From Gordius sp. MW1 (taxonomy: Eukaryota; Nematomorpha; Gordioida; Gordea; Gordiidae), in the NCBI GenBank assembly GCA_964036665.1, contig OZ038526.1, forward strand, positions 5,704,001 to 5,768,000: a stretch of DNA of 64,000 nucleotides, read 5' to 3'. Positions within the stretch are counted from its first letter, which is position 1; each line of letters begins with the position of its first letter. The notes below the pieces were generated by a model that did not search any database, was not told the origin of the DNA, and saw nothing but the letters and a program-made list of their open reading frames with translations. The translations under genes were made by a program, and so were the position numbers. This document shows positions 21,698 to 31,900 of the stretch, piece by piece.

Positions 21698-21740
21698 TAG
21701 AGGTGTGCACGGATCAATCCGATCCGACAAGGTCAAAAAG
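21698..21740. mobile_element. Truncated hAT end (TAGAGGTGTGCACGG family)
   Basis: TAGAGGTGTGCACGGATC followed by CGATCCGAC then unrelated composite-family sequence (AAGGTCAAAAAGTC). It is the same family as 13889/17798. Its left flank GTCTTTAC complements the left flank of that element. Confidence 0.65.
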
Positions 21741-21779
21741 TCATATTATCAATGGTATTAACCCGACAGGTACCAATGT

Positions 21780-23003
21780 AACTTTTAAGTTACACCTATT
21801 TAAATGATTTACGAAAACTCCATCCTGAATTCCATTTAATTGTCCATCAAGATATCTTGCATTTTTTGATGTACCACATGCACATATAAGGCTAATGATT
21901 TTCCAAAAAATAGTTAGTACACCATTTTTTCCCCTTTATTAGTGATATCCCACCATAAGTTTGATAAATTAATAATAATAACAAATTCCTGAATTTTATA
22001 GACAATTGTTAAGGCATCAAAACTTTTAAGGGATAAAAATCCTAAAAAATCCTTTTGGTGTGTCATTGGATTCAACAAAATATACATAAACGCTAAGTTG
22101 TTCTGTGCATCTCACATCTCTAATTTCATCTAAAATTATTAAATAAAATTTTGATTCGATTAATTTTGACAGAATATTTTTAAGGTTCATTTAGCCCTTA
22201 AATTTATTAGTTTATTTTAATTTTTAGGTGGTGTAAAAGGGGAAGGGGGGGGGGGGGGGGGTTGTGCAAATATACTATAATATCATCAGTGGAAATAACT
22301 ACTAAATATTCATTCTCGTACGAATTTTTTATACATTTATGTCATAATAACGCCTTTTGGGGATCTAACCTTAAAAAGGGCTTTTAAATGTTTTCATTGT
22401 TTTTATGATATAATAGCAGCCTGAAAACGCTGCCAATATTGCATATGTAAAATTAAAAATTTGATATATATATGGCCAAGATTTTTGGCGGTTGTGGCAA
22501 TAAAATATTTCTATAAAAACTTTGTAGTATAGTTTTTTTACTATTGTATTATTTTTTAAAATTTCATAGATTTCTTGTCAATATCCCCGTTCCACTTTGT
22601 GCCCTTACAACTCATTTATACAAAAACTTTTTATATTGTTTCAACTACATTACTTTGTTTTATTTATGAATAAATTTTATTTATTTTATGCCCTATAACA
22701 TGAGGGTCTGAGACATACCAGTGTGATGTTATTAGGAAACATACATAGCGGAATTTTAAGTTTGTCCAACATTTATGAGGGAAAAAATTTTCAATTGCGT
22801 TTGACCCATGGGCGTATTCAGGTTTTGGATTAAGGGGGGGGGGGGCGAAATTGTTTTAAGTTCTATTAGGGGGGGGGCAAAACATAATTTATTTTAATTT
22901 TTAAGGGTTTTTGTAGCAAACATTTTTTTGTCCCCCCTACCTAGGCCCAGAAATGACCATCCCAGCCCCCAGGGCAAAAAGGCTAACTAAGCCACTGATA
23001 ACA
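21780..23003. mobile_element. 5'-truncated hAT, right 1.2 kb
   Basis: Collinear with 4870-6093 of the complete hAT, including a G-tract block (GTAAAAGGGGAAGGGG), CCCGTTCCACTTTGTGCCCT and the right end CTAACTAAGCCACTG at 23003. The left end and transposase remnant are missing. A G-tract MITE is inserted at about 22807-22960. Confidence 0.75.
22807..22965. mobile_element. G-tract MITE inside the hAT relic
   Basis: Begins CATGGGCGTATTCAGG followed by GGGGGGGCGAAATTG and then GGCAAAACATAATTTATT. It interrupts homology to the complete hAT at 6000-6060. The right end is eroded. Confidence 0.5.
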
Positions 23004-23925
23004 GTATTTAATACACAAATTGCATGGCAATAAAACAACTTTTTTGATCCAGGCTTTATTTTGAGCTAAGTTATCGTATTGTGTGCTATGCAAAGCAAAA
23101 CGAACTAAAAAAAGAATACATCACTGGAAGAGAGTGGGCAAGGTCTGATTTAAAAATTAATAAAAAAATTATTATTAATTTACCAAAAATAATTTTAATT
23201 GGGCTAAAAATTTTAATTTGAAGGGCCATTGGGGCCAAGATCTTTCTCTTAAGGAGGCCGAAGGGGCTATGATTTTGCTCTTGAAGGGCCTTGGCCCCAC
23301 CTAGTTACGCCACTGTTACAGGCACTTTTCGTTTGATGTATATACCCCTTCCATCCTCCACTCCTCGTCATTTATATTTATTATTATAGCAGAAGGATAT
23401 TAAATCTTATAGCATTCGGTATGAAAATTAAATAGTGGAATAACATATTAAAGTTGTAAATTTATTAATAAATTCATTTTCCCACAAAAGCGTTTTATCC
23501 ATATCATTCAATTTTCTCGCCTTATTCGTTGTGTTTATAATATTGGCTTTAAATTCTCACAAAATAAATAAATATTACAACAATTATCCACGCTCCGCAA
23601 ATCCTTAGCAGACTCGATAATACTATGCTTTTATAAAACATAAGTTGTTCAGTAAAAAGCTAGTTTTTTCTTATAAATAATCCTATAAGGTCTGATGAAT
23701 CTTAAGCAAATACACAGGACTCCGGTGTTCAAATCGTGATATTATGCGTAATCGCCCTCAGATTAGGTACTAAAGTTATCAATAATATCATAGCAAAAAT
23801 TGTAAAAATGAAATAGATAGTATGCTCCTTACCCAGTCCATTGCCAGCTTAACGATTATCGGTCTATACACCATCAAAAGATAAAGGACCATCCGATTCT
23901 TCTTTAAACGGTAGGATGTGTTTCC

Positions 23926-25290
23926 TCCGAGCATCTTTATTCTCATGGGGGGGGGGGGGGGGGGGGGTAGAGTTCCTGGCTTTGGATTTCACTTGCATTA
24001 ATATCTATGCCCCATCTAAAAAAAAATTTGGCGGAAAACTGCTGGCTATCAATAAACCCAACGGCTCAATTCGTCCCCTCGCTGTAGGGTTAGTTTTACG
24101 CAGATTTGTTTCTAAATTAATCACGATTAAAATTTGCGCCTCTTTGGCTTGTTCCTTTCTCCCTACTTAATTAGGTTTCGGGAGTCAAGGGAGGTTGTAA
24201 AGCAGACGCCTAAATGGCCCAAATCCTGTTTGAATCATCACCCCAGGCAGAACTTTTAGTTAAACTCGACTTTAAAACCGCTTTTAACAGCGTAAACAGG
24301 ACTGGCGTTTCTTGCACCCTTCCAGTAAGCATACCCACATTTTTACTCATACGTGCTCAATAGTTATCGAGCCCTATTATTTCTTTTATTTTGGGACAAG
24401 ATAATCCACTCCTCCAGAGGGATACAGCAAGGCGATTCCCTAGGCCCAACGCTTTCTGGCCTAGCCATTTAGGACATTATCCAAAAACTGTCTAACACAG
24501 GAAGCTTTTCCTGTTATCTATGATACACGGAGGGCGGTTTTATGGTGGGCTCGCAAATAAGTAAAATACTTTTTTTAATCCAGCCTATACATAAAATTTA
24601 GTCCCGTCCAGGGGCTCCAAGTATCCCTCCCTTCTAAGAGGGGGGGAATTGGTAGTAGATTTCCGTGACAGATATCATTAGCGGGTTTATACCTTCGCAT
24701 GAGTACGGACCCACTTATCACTGGCATGACATCCTTCCCAGATCCGCACCTCCAGGAGGCTCTCCATAGGTGGGAAGCGGACAAGTTCGAGTCGGCTTAA
24801 CGACCAATCAAACTGACTCAAGAGGAATGGGACCTTCCCTAGATAGCACGTTCCGTAGCTTATCTTTCTTCGAGCGAACATGTCTTGGGAGGAGCTACGC
24901 ATTGTCATAGGCCTCCGTCTCGGATGTGACATCGTATCTCCATTCGTATGCGATCTTTGCAAAGGTCCAAACCAATGGGCATCATAAGGCTGCATCCCCA
25001 GGCACACGGCAATCAGCAAAATCATGGACCAGTACCATTGAAAGGCTGGCTATCCAAACACCTTGAAGCCCGTCGGCCTTAGCACAATAAACGGAAAAAG
25101 ATCAGACGGTGTCATATTCATTCCATGGTTCCGTGGACAAAACCTTATTTGAAACTTAACCACGTTCGACATATTTCCCCTATCCAACACCTCTCTTGAA
25201 CTTGTAAGTGCAGAGAAAAAAAAGTCAGCAAAATATTCCTCCCTCGCGGACACGATATTCATTTCTATAGTGGCAACCAGAAGTAGAAAC
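23926..25290 (+). pseudogene. Non-LTR reverse transcriptase relic
   Basis: In order on the plus strand, with frameshifts and stops between: NKPNGSIRPLAVGLVLRRFV (about 24050), LDFKTAFNSVNR (about 24270), IIHSSRGIQQGDSLGP (about 24400), a post-RT region with GLRLGCDIVSPFVCDLCKGP (about 24920) and GCIPRHTAISKIMDQ (about 25000). These are followed by AGYPNTLKPVGLS then GKRSDGVIFIPWFRGQNLI (about 25060-25160) and KKKSAKYSSLADT. This order matches the C-terminal half of a non-LTR RT family common in invertebrates. The exact clade is uncertain. A G-run lies at 23947-23967. Confidence 0.75.
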
Positions 25291-26048
25291 TTAGGTTGAA
25301 GCTCTGGTTTTCTTGAAACAAATAGGAAAAGCGATTTCTAACGTCTCATTCGATTTAAAAGAGTACTTTATTATCAATCAAAAGATCACAATAGAAATAG
25401 TTAAATCCAACACGTTTTCCCTAAACGGATCAATGCCATCCACCTAGTTTTAGCGCGTTTATATTTTTTAGTCGTACATGTAAAATAATATTTAATATTA
25501 AATATGAATCGATATTTATTGAATAAAAGGAGTAACAAAAAAGGAAAACATTTAAATACCAAGATATTTACCATTATAAATATTTATTGGTGACCGCCAC
25601 TTTTGGCAAAAATGTATTGGCTTTTTTTAAACCGATAGGGAAGAGATTCCCGAAGCCAAATACTCACTCCACTTTATTTTAAGTCAACAAATATTTTAAT
25701 GGCGATATTTTATTATAAATCTTTAACTGACACAGAGCTCTTGGGTCTTAATGAATCTGAAGAAAAGTATCTTATTAATATTATATTATATTCGTTTATT
25801 GTCCCTCTTATTCTAATGTATTATTTTTAAGTATCTTAGTATAAAAAGTAAAAATAATAGAAAACTCGTGCCTTCGGCCCTCGTGGGAAGGGGTAGGGGG
25901 GAAGGGAAGGGGGAACGAAACTCATCTATACTCCGTATAAACGTAGCATATTTGCTATGCAATTTATGGGCGAGAAAGGTGGGAAGGGGCGAGAATGCCT
26001 ATAGGGGGATATTAAATGCAAAATAACTAGTTAATTATTCATACAAAT

Positions 26049-26290
26049 ATTCGGGAACCGGTCAAAGGAGCACAGAAATAGGAGCGAAACTCGTCATATT
26101 TGCTCAGGATGAACTTAACATATTGTCTTAGCACAAAATATTTTATATTAACATGTCCTAATGAAATCATAACAAGTAAATATATGGGTTAGGGTAAGTA
26201 TTAGGGCCAGGGTAAGGGTTAAGGTTAGGGTTATAATAACAAAGTGTGCTCCTTTCCTGATGAGCTCTGATGAGCTCCTTTGACCCCCAC
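26049..26290. mobile_element. MITE with GGTCAAAG ends and TTAGGG-like interior
   Basis: The left end GGGAACCGGTCAAAGGAGCA is mirrored by GAGCTCCTTTGACCCCC on the right. The interior holds GGGTTAGGGTAAGTATTAGG and GGTTAAGGTTAGGGTT at 26185-26233, degenerate telomere-type repeats. The closest relative is 30597-30831. Confidence 0.55.
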
Positions 26291-26309
26291 TCAAATATTC
26301 CATATAATC

Positions 26310-27075
26310 AAAAAAAAAATTGCCCTCTCCGGGATTCGAACCCACATTAATAAAGGCATAGGCTTTTGTAGGGGCACAGGGAACCATATAAGTAGAGGCA
26401 TAAGCCCTTGTAGGGGAGGGCATAGGGTTATCAATGTTAACCAATTCAAAAACGAAAATTTCGATCACAATTTGGCCATTGGTCATTTTTTTCATTGGTA
26501 AGTAGCCAGAGGAAGGTCAAAGTCATATTATCAATGGTATAACAAGAACAATAAATATTAGAAAATAATTTTAAAAAAAAATCGTCCTCTCCCAGGATTG
26601 AACTCGAACCTCCTGTTTACAAACCGTGCGCCATAAACAACCATACTGGTATTAATATGGTAGAAGCTTTTATGGTATTTATATAACTAATGAAATAAAA
26701 AAGCAGTGTACATAGGCCACATTAAATACAAGCTTATTCTTATATCCATTGATGACGAGAACACCGGCGCTGCCATATAAAGAGATGGTTTTAAAAAATT
26801 AATTATTCGGTACTTAAATCTTAATGTTATATAAATAGAAGAACTAAATACAAATTTTTATTTATGTTAACGTAATTATAATCATGAAACGATGTATAAA
26901 AAATCAATTTCATTGGTCAATAACCAGCGGACGGTCAAAAAGTCATATTATCAATGTTATTAACAAGAACAAAATATAAATTTAATTAAAAAAAAATTTG
27001 TCCTCTCCGGGGATTGAACTTTAGACCTCCAGGTCACAAAGCTGGCGCCAATAACTTGGTAGACATCAACGGACA
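26310..27075 (-). repeat. Three tRNA-like modules
   Basis: Minus-strand B-box or T-arm-like text occurs three times: GGGTTCGAATCCCGGAGAGG at about 26320-26345; GAGTTCAATCCTGGGAGAGG at about 26585-26610, preceded by GGTTGTTTATGGCGCACGG; and AAGTTCAATCCCCGGAGAGG at about 27000-27020, preceded by CCAAGTTATTGGCGCCAG and TTTGTGACC. The spacing between D-arm-like and T-arm-like parts is tRNA-sized, but acceptor pairing is poor. Confidence 0.5.
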
Positions 27076-27299
27076 ACAAGGGACAACAAAAACGAGCCCA
27101 TAAATTGCATAGCAATTAATAATTTGCACATTAAAATTGTGTTATAAAGGTTTACAAATAAAAATTTTATTTAGCTATAATTTAAATAAATTAGGGGAAA
27201 AGTTTTATGTAAAGTCGAGACATTGAGATTTCTCGTCGATATGAGACAGAGTCCGCGATAACTAGAGTTTAACCTGCTTACATTATTTAGTTTTAAGTT

Positions 27300-27851
27300 G
27301 GAATTCTTATTAATACCATTGATAATATGACTTTTTGACCTACCGCTGGCTACTTACCAATGAAAAAAATGACCAAATTTTAATTTTCGTTTTTGAATTA
27401 ATTAACATCGATAATTACCCTATGCCCTCCCCTAGAAGGGCCTATACATCTACTTATATGGGTTCCTGTACCCCTACAAAACACTATACCACTACTTATA
27501 CGGGTTCGAATCCCGGAGAGGGCAAAATTTTTATTTTTTTTAAAATTAAATTAATATATTGTTCTTGTTAATACCCTTGATAATACGACTTTTTACCCGT
27601 GTCCTGACTACTAACCAATTTTTAATCTTTTTTTCGCATTTAAATTAGTAAACATTGATATTTACCCTATGCCCGTCAGTCCAATTATTTTGAATTAATC
27701 CCCCCTATAGGCATTCTCGCCCCTTACCACCTTTCTCGCCCATAAATTGCATAGCAAATATGCTACGTTTATACGGAGTATAGAGGAGTCGTCCCCCCTT
27801 CCCCTCCTCCCCTTCCCTACTCCCCCTTCCCACGAGGGCCGATGGCCCGAG
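27300..27851 (+). mobile_element. Composite helitron-like element, 3' part
   Basis: The plus strand runs from TACCATTGATAATATGACTT through a tRNA-like GGGTTCGAATCCCGGAGAGG (about 27485-27505) to GGCATTCTCGCCCCTTACC, GCCCATAAATTGCATAGC and the terminal hairpin GGGCCGATGGCCC then GAG at 27851. The expected 5' terminus is missing. Confidence 0.55.
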
Positions 27852-28780
27852 TTTGTATATAGACTTCAACCAACTTTGTAGTCGTCGTTTTTTAGGTTTA
27901 TTACAAAAACTAGGTACTTCAAACCTCACGGGAAAGGGCTCCGTCCCTGCACCCCGCAAAGGGCGCAGTACGGCCTTAACCCTAGGCTATTGTTTGTACA
28001 CTTCGTATTAAACTAGTTCATTTGCTTAGCATTTTAAGTGTAAATTGAGGGTTGAAGGCCAGGCTATGTCCATACTGGTACCTGTGCCTTAAGCTGATAA
28101 ATGTATAGGCAAAATTGGTTAAAATTAGGGCCTAATCTCAAAGGTTCGGCTTGCGATCAAAGATTTATTTATAATACTAGCCTAAAATGTAGGCAAAATT
28201 GTAGTTTAGCCTTATAAGCGACTAGTGAAAGAGCACAAAAAGTAAAAATGGATTTTGGCCTCGGGCGGGGTTTAGAAAAATCAAAGTAAACTAGCGGTAT
28301 TATTTATCTTTATTCGAAGACAAAAATATTTTCCAAAATTGTAATTTTCCATTATAAGCCCAAGGTGGACAGGACAAAGTGAGCCCATAAATTGCATTGC
28401 AATTTTTATCGTAAAGTATGTACATATAGGTATTAATATAAGCCAAAGGTATAATTTGAGGCTGAACGATGTATTTTTGAATAACAAAGAGTAAAACAAT
28501 AACGAAAACAAAAGAGGTAAAGAGAGATTCCAACACGTTACGATTGCACCTTTGTGCCCGAACACCGAGGAGATATTGCCATTAGGTGTTTGTTAGATGG
28601 GTTAGTGGTAATATGCGCTTTCTTTGCCCATATATTGTAGTATAAATAAATAATAAAAATTTACACAAAAAAATCTTATCTCGATTAGCTGTATCTATAT
28701 ATGTGTTATAAAAATGGACGTGTTATGGTGACATAGGATGACTTTTTAAACTTTTTTTTCCCGAATATAAACGCCATCTA
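27852..28780. other. Region downstream of the transporter stop codon
   Basis: No supported gene. It should hold the 3'UTR of copy B. A minus-strand AATAAA lies at 28314-28309, about 470 bases after the stop, and another near 28165-28160; either could be the poly(A) signal. 28379-28404 is a composite-element end fragment. 27895-27975 is a short GC-richer patch of unknown origin. Confidence 0.35.
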
Positions 28781-28782
28781 TT

Positions 28783-28921
28783 TCACGAGTAAAAAGTTAG
28801 GACGCTTTGCTGATTGCCCCTGAGCAAGAGGATTGGAGGTTTCAGATCGCTCGTGATCATTTCCAGCCACGACATGTAAAGGGCTGAAGGGCACGAACCC
28901 TTACGTGGAATGGGTAAAGTC
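28783..28921 (-). CDS. SLC12A2-like: Copy B exon 25 (C-terminus)
   Basis: 139 bases including [23 protein letters not shown], then [18 protein letters not shown]. The near-invariant NKCC/NCC tail establishes the gene end. The acceptor is TTTCAG. Confidence 0.97.
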
Positions 28922-31900
28922 CTGAAATGTCAATTTAAAAAGATCAATTTTTTTTTTTTTTTACTGAAGCAATTGTTTATTTTATTATGCAAGATTTACA
29001 TTAAATGAAACTAAAAACAACATAAAAATCATAGAGGTAAACATTCAAAAATTGCCATAGCGTTGTAATGGCAAATAATCATTCCGATTTTCTGTTTTAT
29101 AAAAAAAGTTTCCCTCCTAAAACCCAAGCCCTCCTGAAGGAATTGGGACGCCGCATAGCTGCCAATACCCTTGACAAAAGATCAATTGTAAAGAAGAATA
29201 GAAATTTAGGCTTAGAAAAATAATTTGTCCTACTAAATACCTTTTGGAAAATAATTTAATATGTGGCGAAATAATGACAAATTCAATTTGTCAACCATAA
29301 TAATATTTAGATTTTCGGGGGTTTAGGATAGGGGATAGTCCATTGCGCCAGTGCGTCTGCAGGTGTTCATATAAAGTGATTATACCTAAGCAGCACCCAT
29401 GAGCAAGTTCCCTATTTATTCGTAGATGGATTTGTAAAAATCGTTCATCCTAAACGGCTGTCAAATGATAAAGCTGGCCCATAAATTTAATTTTTTGTTG
29501 TCTTAGTTTAGAATGTAAATGAGATTAAAATTAATTTTAAAAAGGATCGGGTATGGGATTAAAAACACTCCGGCTACTCATTCCATACGAATTGAATGCC
29601 CAAAACGGGTTTATTATAAAAAAAAGAAGACCTTTATGTACTAGAAGACACATAGGTAAAAAACATCAAATGGGCATTCTTTAATTGAAAGCAATCAGTT
29701 TTAAAAGTATCTTTTAGATTAAAAAAAACTTGGAATGTATGTCGAAAATCGACATTTTAAAAATTACAATTAAAAATAAAGTTTTCATCACCTAATTATG
29801 TATCACTATAAAATAACAAGTTATGAAAAAATAGATTAAGACCCCATACAAAATATCATCGCCAAACATTAGCTATATTAAAATAAATATTATAGAGGGG
29901 ATTAACATGAAAATTATGTTGGCGTTGGATGAATGCTGCATTAACATTTCATGTAAGCGAATGTGACGGAACGTTTTGCCCAGGTTAGCTGCGTATTCAG
30001 TGTCCGTTATTAAACCTGGTTGGTAATCGGGATTGTCCGTTGTGTCGACGCGATACTTTTCCACGATATTTTCGAATTTGGTAATCCTACAAAAAAATTG
30101 AGCTCGCCAATTACACAAGTCCACATAAAAATAGCCAGCAATCGGATACATATTTCGTATAGCGAATTTTACGATGAACAATATATTTTTAGTTTTTTTC
30201 ATAAGTAATGAGGTTTAAAGGTGCAAAATGGATTTTTTGACGTTTTTTAAGGCTATATTCCCACGTTATTTTAAACTTATTTTCAATAATATTTAAAATG
30301 ATATAGGTCCACAATATTATATTTTGTCCCACCTCTACTTTTAGTTTTGTCTGCGTTTATCTCAACCCTTTTCCCGCATCCTATTATGTCTGGGATAATA
30401 GAGTACATTAACGTATATTTTACATAAACATATGCGATGTTCATGAGCCATTCACTATCTCCCTACACTTACTCTCTCTCCATCTCCTACGCTACCGCTT
30501 CTCTTTAGGGCTTGGTTAGATATGAGGGCAAAAGTGGAAGAGAAGGATAAAGGGAGGGGAGAAAGAGGTGAAGGGAGAGAGGTAAGTGTTACTAAAGGGA
30601 ACCGGTCAAAGTAGCAGAAAAAAAGCAGCCAAATTGGTCAGTTAACTGATCAAGATCAAGATTAGTCAGGAGGGTTAGGGTTAGTGTTTTAGGTCAGCGT
30701 TTTAGGTTAAGGTTAGATGCACATCAAATTCTCTCCCAATTTGAGATTTAATTCTAATTTGTTGATTATCTAAAATTCATATTTTTCTGCTACTTTTCCA
30801 TCATTCTGTTACTTTGACCCCTATCCGTTACTAAACACCGCATATGTAGTAGAGTATGTAGTCTACTTACTCTGTTTTCCCCTTAGGTTTTCCCAGACAT
30901 AGTGGGAGGACTTTTAATGCGGGGAGGGGGTTCAGATAAACGCATAAAATTAAAAAGTGGATGAAACTATAAGATTAAAATTATGTTCCCTTAGATCAAT
31001 AATTAGGACTGTATTAATTTACTAAAAATATTTTTTAAATGTCGTGGGAAAACAGCCTCAAAAAACATTAAAAAGACCATTTTTTGCATCTCAACCTCAC
31101 TTATCAAAAATTAAGGACTATCTGGGAAAAAAACTAAGAACTTATTACAGCGTAAAATTCTCTATAAGACTTATTTGTCAGATCACGGGGTGCAATCACA
31201 AAGTCAATACTTGTAGACCTGTGAATTTTTAAAATCGGCGAGCTTATTTTAAGAGTGATCGGTAACTCTACGTTTATATAAAGCGAAATAATTTTCTGGA
31301 AATAAAGCGACGGTTCCAAAAGCTGGTAAAAGGTTGAAGCATATTTTGAGTGTCCACAAGGTTAAATATTAGAGTGGCTACACAGAGGTGTCGGGATACA
31401 TTATAAATATAGGCCACTCAATAACATATTAATTTATCAAGAAGTATTGTCTGTGAAAAAAATAGCTTAAACCATATGGACTTGACGTCTGATCACTTAG
31501 ACTAATCGTGTATATGAAAATAATTACGATGTTGGGTAGGGTGATTTGTGGATATCCGGCACCACGATAACGTGCGAATATTCGATGCGAAACTTGGTCA
31601 ACATAGCTCCAAAACTAGTATTAAAAAATAATTATGGCTTAATAAAACTATTTGTGGTGTTAACGATCGGTTTGCTGGGTATGAGGAAGTTAATTTTTAT
31701 TTAGCGTTTCAACTTGACACGCATGTATGCCTTTTTATTGAATTAAAAAACACGTAGTCTGTAATCGTTAATGAACAAAAGGTAGGAGAACCGCCCAACA
31801 AATTTATAATATTAACAATGCTATCTTTTATGGGATTAATGCAATTCTTAGAAGGGAACAGATATTAGAAATTCAATATGCTGATTTACTTTTGGTGTAC

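Larger units (their letters stand above)
25865..27120 (-). mobile_element. Composite helitron-like element, copy 3
   Basis: Left edge hairpin CTCGTGCCTTCGGCCC (25865), then GGGCGAGAAAGGTGGGAAGG and GAATGCCTATAGGGGGATAT. The right edge is GAGCCCATAAATTGCATAGC ending in AATTAAT at 27120. The interior holds a 240-bp MITE (26049-26290), three tRNA-like modules and single minisatellite units (TTGGCCATTGGTCATTTTTT at about 26470). Confidence 0.6.

Noticed and set aside
26185-26233. Telomere or subtelomere
   Set aside because: The TTAGGG-like stretch is short, degenerate and enclosed within a MITE-like unit.
28281-28565. Hydrophobic ORFs of 78-94 codons, minus strand
   Set aside because: They lie downstream of the transporter stop in likely 3'UTR/intergenic sequence, overlap in two frames and match no known family.
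31134-31170. Extension of exon 23 to include SYREFYA
   Set aside because: It breaks the phase with exon 24 and adds residues where the family aligns directly from DLTNK to the [11 protein letters not shown] block.
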